Part shown: positions 16,883 to 26,225 of the stretch, one piece after another
Layout: each line of letters begins with the position of its first letter
How positions within the stretch are numbered: the stretch's first letter is position 1
Assembly: GCF_014204495.1 (NCBI RefSeq)
Contig: NZ_JACHLN010000003.1
Location: 62,001-126,000 of the forward strand
Direction of reading: 5' to 3'
DNA length: 64,000 nucleotides
Source of the DNA: Sphingomonas kyeonggiensis
GTDB lineage: Bacteria; Pseudomonadota; Alphaproteobacteria; Sphingomonadales; Sphingomonadaceae
Program-made: the position numbers and the translations under genes
The notes under the pieces: generated by a model
Told to the model about the DNA's origin: nothing
The model's input: the letters and a program-made list of their open reading frames with translations, nothing else
Database searches by the model: none

Positions 16883-19105
16883 GTGTTGGCTCGAGTATTG
16901 AACGGCGCGGACGATGGTGTGCTCTTCGCGGAGGACGGCTGGTCGCTCGATGTGATCGGCGACGATCCCGCCCGCGAAGGCTGGGCCGCGACGATTCTCG
17001 CCCTCTCGAACGGCGCGCTGGGTGTGCGCGGCGCCATCGAGGAGCGCGCGGAGGCCACGACCTTCCTCGCCCATGCCTATGAGCAGGCGCCGATCCATTA
17101 TCACGAAAAGCTCAAGGGCTTTGCCGCCAGCTCCGATTCGCGCGTCCCCGTCGCCGAGGCGCTTGGCCTTGAGGTCCGGATCAACGGCGAAGCAATCGAT
17201 TTCAGAACACTCCGCTCGGCCACCCGCCGCACGCTCGACCTGCGCGCCGGCATGCTCCGCCGCGAGACGCGCTGGTCCTTTCCCGACGGCCGGTTGCTGC
17301 GCATCCGCAGCGAGCGGATCGTGCCGCTCGATGGCAGCACCCTGCTGCTACGCCGTTTCCAGGCCGAGATCGACGGGGAAGCCGGCGTCACCCTCCACCC
17401 GCGCCTCGCCCCCGCTCCCAGCGGCGCCGCGCAGTCGGACGACCCGCGCATCGGCGTGAACCTTGCCTCGCGCGGGTTCGAGACCGAACAGGCAAGCGAT
17501 GAACAAGTCGTCGAGCGCCTGCCCGGCAGCGGCATCGGGGTCGCCGCGGTTCAGCGGATCGGCGAGGAAGATGGCTGGCTGCTGGTCGCCACCGGCTTCG
17601 CGGCAGGCCGCGACGCTTCCGAGACGCTGGTCGCCGATGCCGGCGCGCTGGCCGGCACCGCGCTGGCCGAGGGCTTCGTCGTCGCCGCCGCCACCCAGGC
17701 GGCCTTGCTCGACCGCTTCTGGGCCGCCGCCGACCTTTCGATCGCCGGAGAGCCGCGCCTTGCCGCGACGCTGCGCGCCAACCTGTTCCACCTTTTCGCC
17801 TCGGCGGGCCGCGACGGCCGCTCGAGCGCCGCCGCCAAGGGCCTGACCGGCGAAGGCTATGAGGGCCATTATTTCTGGGACACCGAAGCATTCATGCTGC
17901 CGGTGCTCTCGGTGCTGGCGCCGGAGATCGCCCGGGCGATGCTGGTCTACCGCGCCGGCACGCTCGATGCCGCCTTCGCCAATGCCCGCGCGCTCGACCA
18001 CAAGCAGGGCGCGCTCTACGCCTGGCGTACGATCGAGGGCCGCGAATGCTCGGCCCATTACCCAAGCGGATCGGCGCAGTACCACATCAATTCGGCCATC
18101 GCCTTCGCGATCGGCGCCTATGTCGATGCGACCGGCGACGAAGGCTTCCTGGTCGAGCACGGCGTGCGCATGCTGGTCGAGACCGCGCGGATCTGGCTGG
18201 CGCTCGGCGACTGGGCGGACGGCAGCTTCCACCTGCGCGGCGTCACCGGCCCGGATGAATATACCGCGCTGGTCGACGACAATTGGTACACCAACCGGAT
18301 GGCCCAGAAGCATCTGCGCCTCGCCGTCTCGGCCGCCGACCGGGTCTCCGCGATCGATCCCGAAGCCTGGGGCTGGCTCGCCGCCGAGATGCAGCTCGGT
18401 GTCGAGGAGCTTGCCGAGTTCACCCGCGTCGCCGATGCGATGCACTTGCCGTTCGATGCCGAACGCAACCTCGATGCGCAGGACGCGAGCTTCCTCGACA
18501 AGCCGCGCTGGGATGTCGCCGGTACGCCGGCCAGCGAATTCCCGCTATTGCTCAACTATCACCCGATGACGCTCTACCGCCATCAGGTCTCGAAGCAGGC
18601 GGACATCGTCCTTGCCATGGTGCTGGGCGGCGAGGATATCTCGGCGGAGCGCAAGCGCCGGGTGTTCGACCATTACGAGCCGATCACCACGCACGATTCC
18701 ACCCTGTCCGCCTCCACCTTCGCGATCCTCGCCAGTGAGGTCGGGCACGAGGCACAGGCGCTCGATTTCTTCGCCGAGACCAGCCTGGTCGATATCGACG
18801 ATCGCCACGGCAATACCGGCCACGGCGTCCATATGGCCGCGCTCGCTGGCTCGTGGCTGGCATTGGTCTGGGGGTTCGCGGGTTTCCGCCCCCATGGCCC
18901 GCAGCTCCGCTTCCGCCCGACCCGTCCGGCCGCCTGGCCCGGCTACAGTTTCGGCCTCAACTGGCGCGGCACGCTGGTGCGCGTCGAAGTGGCGGGCGAG
19001 CAGATCACCTATCGCGCCGTCTCCGGCCCCGAGATCGTGATCGGCCATCACGACACCAAGGTCCTTCTCGCCCCCGGCGAGAGCTGGACGGGCCCGCTGG
19101 CATGA
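16883..19105 (+). CDS. glycoside hydrolase family 65 disaccharide phosphorylase
   Basis: The 740-residue protein matches the GH65 layout: an N-terminal beta-sandwich (to about 290, with LSNGALGVRGAIEE), a linker, and an (alpha/alpha)6 barrel with EGYEGHYFWDTEAFMLPVL and the catalytic acid Glu459 in GVTGPDEYTALVDDNWYTN. HQVSKQADIVLAM near residue 570 is typical of maltose/trehalose/kojibiose/nigerose phosphorylases and lies near the phosphate site. It should split an alpha-glucosyl disaccharide with phosphate, giving beta-glucose 1-phosphate and glucose. The start is a GTG with GGGGAG upstream. The stop overlaps the start of the beta-phosphoglucomutase gene (ATGA), the partner enzyme that uses beta-glucose 1-phosphate. 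No signal peptide is seen, so it is cytosolic. Linkage specificity cannot be read from sequence alone. Confidence 0.92.
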   Translation: MLARVLNGADDGVLFAEDGWSLDVIGDDPAREGWAATILALSNGALGVRGAIEERAEATTFLAHAYEQAPIHYHEKLKGFAASSDSRVPVAEALGLEVRINGEAIDFRTLRSATRRTLDLRAGMLRRETRWSFPDGRLLRIRSERIVPLDGSTLLLRRFQAEIDGEAGVTLHPRLAPAPSGAAQSDDPRIGVNLASRGFETEQASDEQVVERLPGSGIGVAAVQRIGEEDGWLLVATGFAAGRDASETLVADAGALAGTALAEGFVVAAATQAALLDRFWAAADLSIAGEPRLAATLRANLFHLFASAGRDGRSSAAAKGLTGEGYEGHYFWDTEAFMLPVLSVLAPEIARAMLVYRAGTLDAAFANARALDHKQGALYAWRTIEGRECSAHYPSGSAQYHINSAIAFAIGAYVDATGDEGFLVEHGVRMLVETARIWLALGDWADGSFHLRGVTGPDEYTALVDDNWYTNRMAQKHLRLAVSAADRVSAIDPEAWGWLAAEMQLGVEELAEFTRVADAMHLPFDAERNLDAQDASFLDKPRWDVAGTPASEFPLLLNYHPMTLYRHQVSKQADIVLAMVLGGEDISAERKRRVFDHYEPITTHDSTLSASTFAILASEVGHEAQALDFFAETSLVDIDDRHGNTGHGVHMAALAGSWLALVWGFAGFRPHGPQLRFRPTRPAAWPGYSFGLNWRGTLVRVEVAGEQITYRAVSGPEIVIGHHDTKVLLAPGESWTGPLA

Positions 19106-19743
19106 CCCTCAAGGGCATCGCCTTCGACCTGGACGGGGTGCTGACCGATACCGCCCGCGCGCACTACCGGGCGTGGAAGCGGATGGCCGACCAGCTCGGC
19201 ATCCCCTTTGACGAGGAAGCGAACGAAGCGCTCAAGGGCGTCGACCGGATGGGCAGCCTCGCGCTGATCCTGGGCGATCGCCCAGGCTATGACGAAGCCA
19301 GGCGCGTCTGCCTCGCCAGCCAGAAGAACGACTGGTATCTGGAAGAGATCGCGCATTTCGGCCCGGGCGACCTGTTCCCCGGCGCCCGCGCGGCGCTGGA
19401 GCAGTGCCGTGCCGCGGGCCTGGGCATCGCGCTTGCCTCCGCCAGCCGCAATGCGCCCCTGCTGATCGCGCGGATGCAGGTGGCCGACCTGTTCGACACG
19501 ATCATCGATCCCGCCAGCCTCGCCGCCGGCAAGCCCGCGCCGGACATCTTCCTGGCCGCCGCCACCGCGCTGGGCGCCGATCCGGCCGAGATGCTCGGGG
19601 TCGAGGATGCGCCGGCCGGAGTCGAGGCGATCCATGCCGCGGGAATGAAGGCCGTCGGGGTCGGCACCCCGGCCGCGCTCCCCGAAGCCGACTGGATCAT
19701 CCCGGCGATCGCCGATTTCGATCTGCGCGATTACGCCGACTAA
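19102..19743 (+). CDS. pgmB: beta-phosphoglucomutase
   Basis: This 213-residue HAD-superfamily enzyme has motif I FDLDGVLTDTA (nucleophile Asp9 and acid/base Asp11), a helical cap, motif II seen as ASASRN, motif III GKPAPDIF and motif IV GVEDAPAGVEA. The DLDGV(L/I)TDTA form is characteristic of beta-phosphoglucomutase. It converts beta-glucose 1-phosphate to glucose 6-phosphate in the cytosol. Translation is coupled to the GH65 gene by a 4-bp overlap, which strongly supports the assignment. The ATG at 19102 is chosen; a longer open frame on the same strand lies inside the GH65 gene and is rejected. Confidence 0.95.
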   Translation: MTLKGIAFDLDGVLTDTARAHYRAWKRMADQLGIPFDEEANEALKGVDRMGSLALILGDRPGYDEARRVCLASQKNDWYLEEIAHFGPGDLFPGARAALEQCRAAGLGIALASASRNAPLLIARMQVADLFDTIIDPASLAAGKPAPDIFLAAATALGADPAEMLGVEDAPAGVEAIHAAGMKAVGVGTPAALPEADWIIPAIADFDLRDYAD

Positions 19744-19752
19744 CCCTCATTT

Positions 19753-19835
19753 CGTCATCCCCGCGAAGGCGGGGATCCAGAGTCACAAGCGATGCGGCAT
19801 AGAAACCCTGGATCCCCGCCTCCGCGGGGATGACG
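19753..19835. repeat. REP-like long palindrome, copy 2 (between convergent genes)
   Basis: Arms 19753-19780 and 19808-19835 (CGTCATCCCCGCGAAGGCGG... and complement, with one mismatch). It lies between the convergent stops of pgmB and the MFS gene, so it may be a bidirectional terminator. Its spacer resembles that of the copy at 36111. Confidence 0.8.
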
Positions 19836-19836
19836 G

Positions 19837-21057
19837 TTATTGAGTTTTCCGCGTCAGCCGCTCGAGCCGCACCAGCGCCAGCGCGATCAGCACCAGCGGC
19901 ACCAGCACCAGGTAGAAGGCGGTCTGGCCCGAGAAACGATCGAAGGTAAAGCCGGTAATGAACGATCCGATCGTGCCGCCCAGCGCCGAGAAGATCACCA
20001 TCAGCCCGACCATCGCAGCATGCCGCTCGCGGGGCAGTGCGCTCAGCACCACCGAGGAGACGATCGGGTAGATCGGCGCCATGAACACGCCGATCAGCGG
20101 GAAGATGTACGCGGCGATCGGCGCGTCGAACCAGCCCATCTCCGCGCGTGGCTGCAAGCCCTGGGTGGTCGGCAGGGTGAGCAGCACCAAGGCCGCGATC
20201 AGGCCGAGGCAGCCGAGCAGCAGCCTGAGCCAGCCGAGCCGGGCAACCAGCCCGCTGGCGCTCAGCCGCCCCACCGCCAGCGCGGCGATGAAGATGCTCG
20301 ACGCCTGCACGCTCATCGCGCCGGGCAGGTGGAGCACCTGGTTATTGAAGGTCGGCAGCCAGGTGCCGACGCCCTGCTCGATCAGCACATAGAGGAAGAT
20401 CGCGGTGAGGAAGGCGATGGTCGAGGGCAGCGCCAGCAGCGCCACCGCGTCGCGGTACCCGCTCGGGCCCTCCACCGGCTTCGCCGCGCCCTCGTCGAGA
20501 TCGGCGAACCACCACAGGATCGCGGTCAGCACCGCCAGCACGGCGACCACCCGGTAGACGCCCAGCCAGCCCTGCCCCGTGGCGTCCTGCCCGATGAACC
20601 AGCCGAACAGCCAGATGCCGGCGAGGATGCCGACCATGAACACGCCTTCGATCAGCGAGGTCAGGCTGGCGTGGCGCGCCGGATCGGGGCGGACCAGACC
20701 GATCGAGCTGTAGGTCGCAACCTTGGCGATGCCGAAGCACAGGCCGACCAGCACGAAGAACAGCTGCATCGCCCAGAAGCTGTTGGCGAAGCTGATCGCC
20801 ACCGCCCCGGCCGCCACCGCGAGCATCACCCCGATCTGCGCGCGGCGGAAGCCGAAGCGCGGCAGCGTGGTCGCGAACAGGAACGAGGCGACGACCACCG
20901 ACAGGTCCTTGCACGCCTCGAGCGTGGCGGCATGGGTCTTGGTCACGCCGTAATGCGCGATCGATTGGAGGATCACCGTGCCGACGCTGTTCATCAGCAG
21001 CCCGAGCAGGGCGTAGCTGGTGATCAGGGCGGGTACCGCCCAGGCTGCGCGCTTCAT
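19837..21057 (-). CDS. MFS sugar transporter
   Basis: A 406-residue protein with about twelve hydrophobic segments. It begins at the ATG at 21057 (MKRAAWAVPALITSYALLGLLMNS). Short charged loops between helices 2 and 3 and the long central loop (DLDEGAAKPVEGPSGYRD, about residues 195-212) fit the major facilitator layout. The pattern resembles the fucose/glucose-galactose porter branch, but I cannot be sure of the subfamily. Its place between GH65/pgmB and the GH3 gene suggests uptake of a glucose-containing sugar across the inner membrane. It is convergent with pgmB, and the GH3 gene lies upstream on the same strand (69-bp gap). Confidence 0.88.
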   Translation of the reverse strand: MKRAAWAVPALITSYALLGLLMNSVGTVILQSIAHYGVTKTHAATLEACKDLSVVVASFLFATTLPRFGFRRAQIGVMLAVAAGAVAISFANSFWAMQLFFVLVGLCFGIAKVATYSSIGLVRPDPARHASLTSLIEGVFMVGILAGIWLFGWFIGQDATGQGWLGVYRVVAVLAVLTAILWWFADLDEGAAKPVEGPSGYRDAVALLALPSTIAFLTAIFLYVLIEQGVGTWLPTFNNQVLHLPGAMSVQASSIFIAALAVGRLSASGLVARLGWLRLLLGCLGLIAALVLLTLPTTQGLQPRAEMGWFDAPIAAYIFPLIGVFMAPIYPIVSSVVLSALPRERHAAMVGLMVIFSALGGTIGSFITGFTFDRFSGQTAFYLVLVPLVLIALALVRLERLTRKTQ

Positions 21058-21126
21058 TCGGTATCCTCTCTCGTATCCTTGTCGGGCGCAGCCAAGCAGA
21101 TCATGCAATGCATTTCAACGCCCGTA

Positions 21127-23370
21127 TCATACCCCTTCGAATTGGCTGTGGAGTTCCTCGCCGCCGGCGCTCACCCAAAGGTCGAACGCACCCGGCTCAA
21201 CGCGCCACTGGTTGTCGGCGGCGACCAGCGCGAGCTCGGCATAGGGGATGGCCAGCGTCACGACGCGCCGCTCGCCGGGATCGAGGGCAATGCGCGCATA
21301 GGCCTTCATCTGCCGCACCGGCCGGGTCCGGCTGGCGATCCGGTCATGGATATCCGCCCGCACGAACGCTTCCCCGCGCCGCAGCCCGGCATTGGTGACG
21401 GCAACGCGGACCTGCACCGCCTCGCCCTTCGCCACCCGTGCCGGGGCCTGCAGCTCGGCCAAAGCGAAGCGCGTATAGCCCTGCCCGCTGCCGAACGGGA
21501 ACAGCGCCCGGTCCGGCGCGTCGCGCCAATGGCTGCGGCCCGGCTCCATCGGGTCCGCATCGGCCGCCGGGCGCCCGGTGCTGCGCCGGTCATAGGACCA
21601 GGGCTGCTGCCCCGTGGCGAGCGGGAAGCTCACCGGCAGCCGCCCGGTCGGCTCGCGGACGCCGAACAGAACATCCGCCACCGCCGGCCCGGTCTGCTCG
21701 CCGAGGAACCAGGTGCAGAGGATCGCCGGCGCATCGCTCACCGCCCCTTCCAGCGCCAGCGCCCGGCCGCTCCGGAGCAGCACCACCACCGGCTTGCCGG
21801 CTGCGGCAACCGCCTCGGCCAGCGCCTGCTGCGCCGCCGGCACAGTGATCTCGGTGCGGCTGTTGCCCTCGCCCGACATGTCACCCGCCTCGCCGATCGC
21901 CAGCAGCACGACATCCGCCGCCTTTGCGGCCGCCACCGCACGTTCGATCCCGCCGGCGAGCGGCGCGTGGATCCCGCTCCCCGCCTCCACCGCCAGCGCG
22001 GCCGGATCGGCGAGCATCGCGCGGATGCCGGTCGCCAGGTCGATCCCGTCCCTCGCATCGCCGGCAAACGACCAGGGCCCGTTGAGGTTGGCCTTGTCCG
22101 CCCCGAACGGCCCGATCAGCGCGATCTTCTTCCCCTTCACCGGCAGCGGCAGGAGGTCGCCCGCGTTCCGCAGCAGCACGATCGATCGCGTCGCCACCTC
22201 GCGGGCCGTCGCCCTGATCGCCGGCGTGGCGGTGCGCTTCTTCTCGGCCACGGCATCGAGCGAGCGGAACGGATCGTCGAACAGCCCCAGCGCCTCCTTG
22301 AGCGCCAGCACCCGCCGCACCGCCTCGTCGACCCGCGCCATCGGCACCTTGCCGCTCTCGACCAGCGCCGGGAGATGCTTGTTGTAGAGCCCGCTCTGCA
22401 TCGAGACATCGACACCGGCCAGGATCGCCAGCCGCGCCGCATCCGCCTCGTCCGCCGCCACGCCGTGCGCGATCAGCTCGCGATCGGCATCATAGTCGGA
22501 GACGCAGACGCCGGCGAAACCCAGCTCGCCGCGCAACACATCGGTGAGCAGCCAGCGATTGGCGGTTGCCGGCACGCCGTTGAAGTCGGTGAACGAAGCG
22601 ATCGTCGCCAGCGCACCCGCGCCGAACCCGGCGGCGAAGGGCGGAAGATAGGTCTCGCGCAGCTCGGCCAGGCTCATGTCGACCGCGGCATATTCCATGC
22701 CCCCGCGCACCGCCGAATAGCCGGCGAAATGCTTGGGCGTGGCGAGAAGGCTGTCCGCCCGGCGCAGGTCCTTCCCCTGGAACCCGCGCACCCGCGCGGC
22801 GGCGAGCTGGCGGTTGAGCAGCACATCCTCGCCCGCCCCTTCGGCCACCCGCCCCCAGCGCTGGTCGCGGGCGACATCGACCACCGGCGCGAAGGTCCAG
22901 TGCAACCCGCCAGCACTCGCCTCCTCGGCCACCGCCCGCGCCGCGCGCTCGGACAGTGCCGGATCGAACGCCGCGGCTTCGGCCAGCGGAATCGGAAAGA
23001 TCGTGCGGCAGCCATGGATCACGTCGGCCGCGAAGATCAGCGGAATGCCGAGCCGGCTCCTCAGCGCCGCCGCCTGCGCCTTGCGCGCGCCCGCCACGCC
23101 ATAGCCGTTGAACAACATGCCCACCCGACCGGCGGTGATATCCGCGAGCATCGCATCCGCGCCGCGCGGATCGACCACGGGGTTGAACACCGCGCCGACC
23201 GGGCGGATCTCGTCGTTGAAGCAGCTGAGCTGGCCCGCCTTCTCCGCGATCGTCATCCGCGCGATCAGCCCGTCGATCCGCGCCGATCCCGCATGCGCCC
23301 GAACCGGCAGCAAACCGAGCAGCGCCGCCTGCGCCGATCCCGCCATCAAGGCCCGCCGGTTGATTCGCAT
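21127..23370 (-). CDS. GH3 beta-glucosidase, periplasmic BglX type
   Basis: The 747-residue protein starts at the ATG at 23370; the longer frame upstream lacks a signal and is not used. The N-terminus MRINRRALMAGSAQAALLG looks like a Tat-type signal. The GH3 TIM-barrel follows, with KHFAGYSAVRGGMEYAAVDMS and the nucleophile Asp292 in CVSDYDADRELI, then the GH3 C-terminal sandwich and a fibronectin-III-like end (VTNAGLRRGEAFVRADI). It should remove non-reducing beta-glucosyl residues from oligosaccharides in the periplasm. It is divergent from the TonB receptor at 23605 across a shared 234-bp promoter region holding a LacI-type site. It may form an operon with the MFS gene. Confidence 0.93.
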   Translation of the reverse strand: MRINRRALMAGSAQAALLGLLPVRAHAGSARIDGLIARMTIAEKAGQLSCFNDEIRPVGAVFNPVVDPRGADAMLADITAGRVGMLFNGYGVAGARKAQAAALRSRLGIPLIFAADVIHGCRTIFPIPLAEAAAFDPALSERAARAVAEEASAGGLHWTFAPVVDVARDQRWGRVAEGAGEDVLLNRQLAAARVRGFQGKDLRRADSLLATPKHFAGYSAVRGGMEYAAVDMSLAELRETYLPPFAAGFGAGALATIASFTDFNGVPATANRWLLTDVLRGELGFAGVCVSDYDADRELIAHGVAADEADAARLAILAGVDVSMQSGLYNKHLPALVESGKVPMARVDEAVRRVLALKEALGLFDDPFRSLDAVAEKKRTATPAIRATAREVATRSIVLLRNAGDLLPLPVKGKKIALIGPFGADKANLNGPWSFAGDARDGIDLATGIRAMLADPAALAVEAGSGIHAPLAGGIERAVAAAKAADVVLLAIGEAGDMSGEGNSRTEITVPAAQQALAEAVAAAGKPVVVLLRSGRALALEGAVSDAPAILCTWFLGEQTGPAVADVLFGVREPTGRLPVSFPLATGQQPWSYDRRSTGRPAADADPMEPGRSHWRDAPDRALFPFGSGQGYTRFALAELQAPARVAKGEAVQVRVAVTNAGLRRGEAFVRADIHDRIASRTRPVRQMKAYARIALDPGERRVVTLAIPYAELALVAADNQWRVEPGAFDLWVSAGGEELHSQFEGV

Positions 23371-23510
23371 GGCCCCTGCGCCACCCGCGCTTTTCCGTGT
23401 CAAAATCTCTCTCCCGCGTGGCGGAACCTTGCAACGAAGCCCGCCGAAATCCGTTGGTTTCCGCACCTGTTGCACCAGCGCACCAGTGCTTGGCAAATTC
23501 CGCGTGACAG

Positions 23511-23534
23511 TTGCAGAAAACGATTTCATTATGC
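23511..23534. promoter_or_regulatory. candidate LacI-type operator in divergent GH3/receptor promoter
   Basis: Contains GCAGAAAACGATTTCATTAT, sharing the GAAAACGATWTCA core with the site at 16827-16844. It lies between the divergent GH3 and TonB receptor genes. Confidence 0.5.
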
Positions 23535-23604
23535 CTGCGTCGCGACTAATCGAGCGGGATCAACCCGCCGGACAGTCCGGCAATAACTTGGTTGGGGAGG
23601 ATAT

Positions 23605-26133
23605 ATGTTGCTTTCCGTTCGCGCTGGCGTTCGCGCCGCGCTGTTGGCCAGTGCCGCGCTCGCGCCGCTCGCCGCCCAGGCCCAGACGGCCACCACTGAT
23701 GCGGCTGCTCCCGCCGCGCAGGATGACGCCGCCGATGAAGGCCAGATCGTCGTCACCGGCCAGACCACGCCGAACCGCCCGCTGATCACTTCGTCGGCCG
23801 ACATCACGCTCGCCAACCGCGAGCTGATCGACCAGAAGGCCCCGCGCTCGACCGCCGACCTGCTCGAAATGGTCCCGGGCATCTTCGTCGAGGCGACCGC
23901 CGGCGCGGTTTCGAACAACTATTCGGTCCGCGGCCTGCAGGGCGGCGGCCAGCGCTTCGTCCAGCTGCAGGAAGACGGCATGCCGATCCTGTACGGCGGC
24001 GGCGGCGCCGACTTCTTCTTCGACCAGGACCTGACCATCGATCGCCTCGAAGCGGTCAAGGGCGGTTCGTCGGGCGTGCTCACCGTCAACGGCGCGGGCG
24101 CGACGATCAACTTCATCTCCAAGGCCGTGAACCATGAGCGCCCCGAGGGCGCGGTCCGCTTCACCGGCTATAATTACGGCCTGAAGCGCGCCGACGGCTA
24201 TTATTCGCAGCCCATCACCGACAAGCTGGCCTTCAGCGTCGGCGGCTATTTCCAGTCGAGCCCGGGCGTTCGCAAGAACACCAACGACTATACCGGCTGG
24301 CGCATCAAGGGCGCGCTCGAATACAAGTTCGACGACGGTGGCTATGTCCGCCTGTCGGCCAAGGGCGGCGACATGAAGAACGCCTATTACGCCGACCAGC
24401 CGTACAAGTTCACGGATGGCGAGCCGGGCGGCGTGCCGAGCCTCGATACCCAGTTCGGCAATGTCGGCGGCCGCGCCTTCTCGAACATCGCGGTGCCGGT
24501 TTCGACCAACGCGCATTCGAGCGGCTATCGCGAATTCAACTATGACGACGGCATCGTCTCGAAGACCTGGCAGGTCCGCCTCGACTTCGAGAAGCCGATC
24601 TCGGACTCGTTCACGCTGTTCGGCCATGGCCGCTATCTCGACTACAGCTATGATTTCAACGGCCTGTTCCCGGGCTCGGGCACCGGCAATGCCGGCCTGA
24701 CCAGCGCGGTGAACTACCTGACCCCGGGCAGCAGCTCGCCGATCAACGACCTGCTGACGCTCGGCCAGGCCGCCTTCCCGACCACCGTGCGCTACGGCAT
24801 CAAGAACCTGCGCACCGGCCAGGTCATCGGCTCGAACCAGACGGCGCTGCTCAACGCGCTGAACGGCAACGGCTTCCTGCAGCGCACCACGCTCAACCAC
24901 GACGCGATCGACGCCTATGACCTGGGCTTCAACGTCGGCGGCCGCTGGAACTTCGAGAGCGGCAGCTTCAAGAACTCGCTCACCGCGGGCGTGATGTACT
25001 ACAAGACCAAGCGCAACCAGGACCAGTCGGCGACGGCGAGCGTGGTCAACGACGTGCGCACCAACAGCGACGTCTATGACATCGTCGCGCTCAACGCGAA
25101 CAACCAGGTGATCGGCACCCTGTCCGACAACGGCCTGGTCTCGTACGGCGACTGGGGTGCCGGCATCCGCAGCCGCCAGGATTCGAGCCTGTCGCTCTAT
25201 GTGAACGACGAGTTCTCGATCGGCGACCTGCACATCGACGCCGGCGTGCGCTGGGAACATGACAGCGCGACGGCGTGGGACGGCAACACCGCGGCGGTCA
25301 ACCAGGCGGTGCAGCCGGGCACGGCCGGCGTGCTGACCACGGTCGGCTCGACCTGGGACGGCACCTATGCGGTGCGCAAGGCGAACAAGAAGGCGGTGGC
25401 CTACACCGTCGGCGCGAACTACCTGATCACGCCGAACTTCTCGATCTATGCCCGCTACGCCAACGGCTTCCAGATGAACAATGTCGATCCCATCACCGGG
25501 ATCGAGCTGTACGAAGCCGGCGTCCGCTACCAGATGGGCCGCCTGGTCTCGGCTTCGGCGACGGTGTTCCGCACCAACTTCCGCAACCAGAACTACAACT
25601 TCGCCGATCCGGTGAACCCGTCGCAGCAGAGCAACATCAACGCCGATCTGCGCACCAACGGCGTCGAGCTCAACCTCAACGTCCGTCCGGTCGATGCCTT
25701 CAGCATCGACTTCCAGGGCGTGTTCCAGGATCCGAAGCTCGTCAACCTGGCGATCAACGGCGCCAACCAGCAGGGCTTCGAGGGCAATCGTCCCGAGCGC
25801 ACTCCGGCGCGCCTGTTCACGATCACGCCGAGCTACAAGCTGCCGAACGGTCTCGGTGAGATCTATGGCCGCTACAAGTATATCGGCAAGATCTACGCCG
25901 ACGCCGGCAACGGCGTGGCGCTGCCGAGCTACGGCGTGACCAGCGTGGGTGCCTCGTTCAACCTCAGCAAGCAGCTGCAGCTGAGCGTGAACGCGGACAA
26001 CATCTTCAACGTCATCGGCCTGACCGAGGGTAATCCCCGCCAGGGCCAGACGCAGGCGATCACCGACGGCTATTTCTATGCCCGCGGCATCGTCGGCGCC
26101 ACCTATGGCGGCACGATCACGTTCAAGTTCTGA
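23605..26133 (+). CDS. TonB-dependent receptor, glycan/glucoside locus
   Basis: The 842-residue protein starts at an ATG with GGGGAGG upstream. A signal peptide (AALLASAALAPLAAQAQ) is followed by a TonB box-like segment EGQIVVTGQ and the plug domain (NRELIDQKAPRSTADLLEMVPGIFVE, NNYSVRGLQGG, EAVKGGSSGVLTVNGAGATINFISK), then a beta-barrel ending in GGTITFKF with the terminal Phe needed for assembly. No STN domain is present, so it is not a FecR-signalling receptor. Divergent from the GH3 gene and next to an exported glycosidase-like gene, it probably brings an oligosaccharide across the outer membrane. It resembles ferric-siderophore receptors in length, so iron uptake is a less likely alternative. 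Confidence 0.92.
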   Translation: MLLSVRAGVRAALLASAALAPLAAQAQTATTDAAAPAAQDDAADEGQIVVTGQTTPNRPLITSSADITLANRELIDQKAPRSTADLLEMVPGIFVEATAGAVSNNYSVRGLQGGGQRFVQLQEDGMPILYGGGGADFFFDQDLTIDRLEAVKGGSSGVLTVNGAGATINFISKAVNHERPEGAVRFTGYNYGLKRADGYYSQPITDKLAFSVGGYFQSSPGVRKNTNDYTGWRIKGALEYKFDDGGYVRLSAKGGDMKNAYYADQPYKFTDGEPGGVPSLDTQFGNVGGRAFSNIAVPVSTNAHSSGYREFNYDDGIVSKTWQVRLDFEKPISDSFTLFGHGRYLDYSYDFNGLFPGSGTGNAGLTSAVNYLTPGSSSPINDLLTLGQAAFPTTVRYGIKNLRTGQVIGSNQTALLNALNGNGFLQRTTLNHDAIDAYDLGFNVGGRWNFESGSFKNSLTAGVMYYKTKRNQDQSATASVVNDVRTNSDVYDIVALNANNQVIGTLSDNGLVSYGDWGAGIRSRQDSSLSLYVNDEFSIGDLHIDAGVRWEHDSATAWDGNTAAVNQAVQPGTAGVLTTVGSTWDGTYAVRKANKKAVAYTVGANYLITPNFSIYARYANGFQMNNVDPITGIELYEAGVRYQMGRLVSASATVFRTNFRNQNYNFADPVNPSQQSNINADLRTNGVELNLNVRPVDAFSIDFQGVFQDPKLVNLAINGANQQGFEGNRPERTPARLFTITPSYKLPNGLGEIYGRYKYIGKIYADAGNGVALPSYGVTSVGASFNLSKQLQLSVNADNIFNVIGLTEGNPRQGQTQAITDGYFYARGIVGATYGGTITFKF

Positions 26134-26225
26134 TAAACCCCGCAAGGGTCGCAAAAGGGAGGGCGCGGCAACTGAAAGGTTCGCCGCGCCTTTCCATATC
26201 TGGAATGAAAAGAGGAGAGAGACGG

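Noticed and set aside
19840..23586. Plus-strand open frame of about 1248 codons spanning the MFS and GH3 genes
   Set aside because: Antisense to two well-supported genes and their gap; composition is low-complexity and charged, with no recognisable protein pattern.
23560..26154. Minus-strand open frame of about 864 codons opposite the TonB receptor
   Set aside because: Shadow of the receptor gene; sequence lacks signal, motifs or a ribosome site.
26205..26225. Earlier ATG for the six-hairpin-like protein
   Set aside because: It precedes the strong AGGAGAG site, which is placed correctly for the ATG at 26226 that begins the signal peptide.
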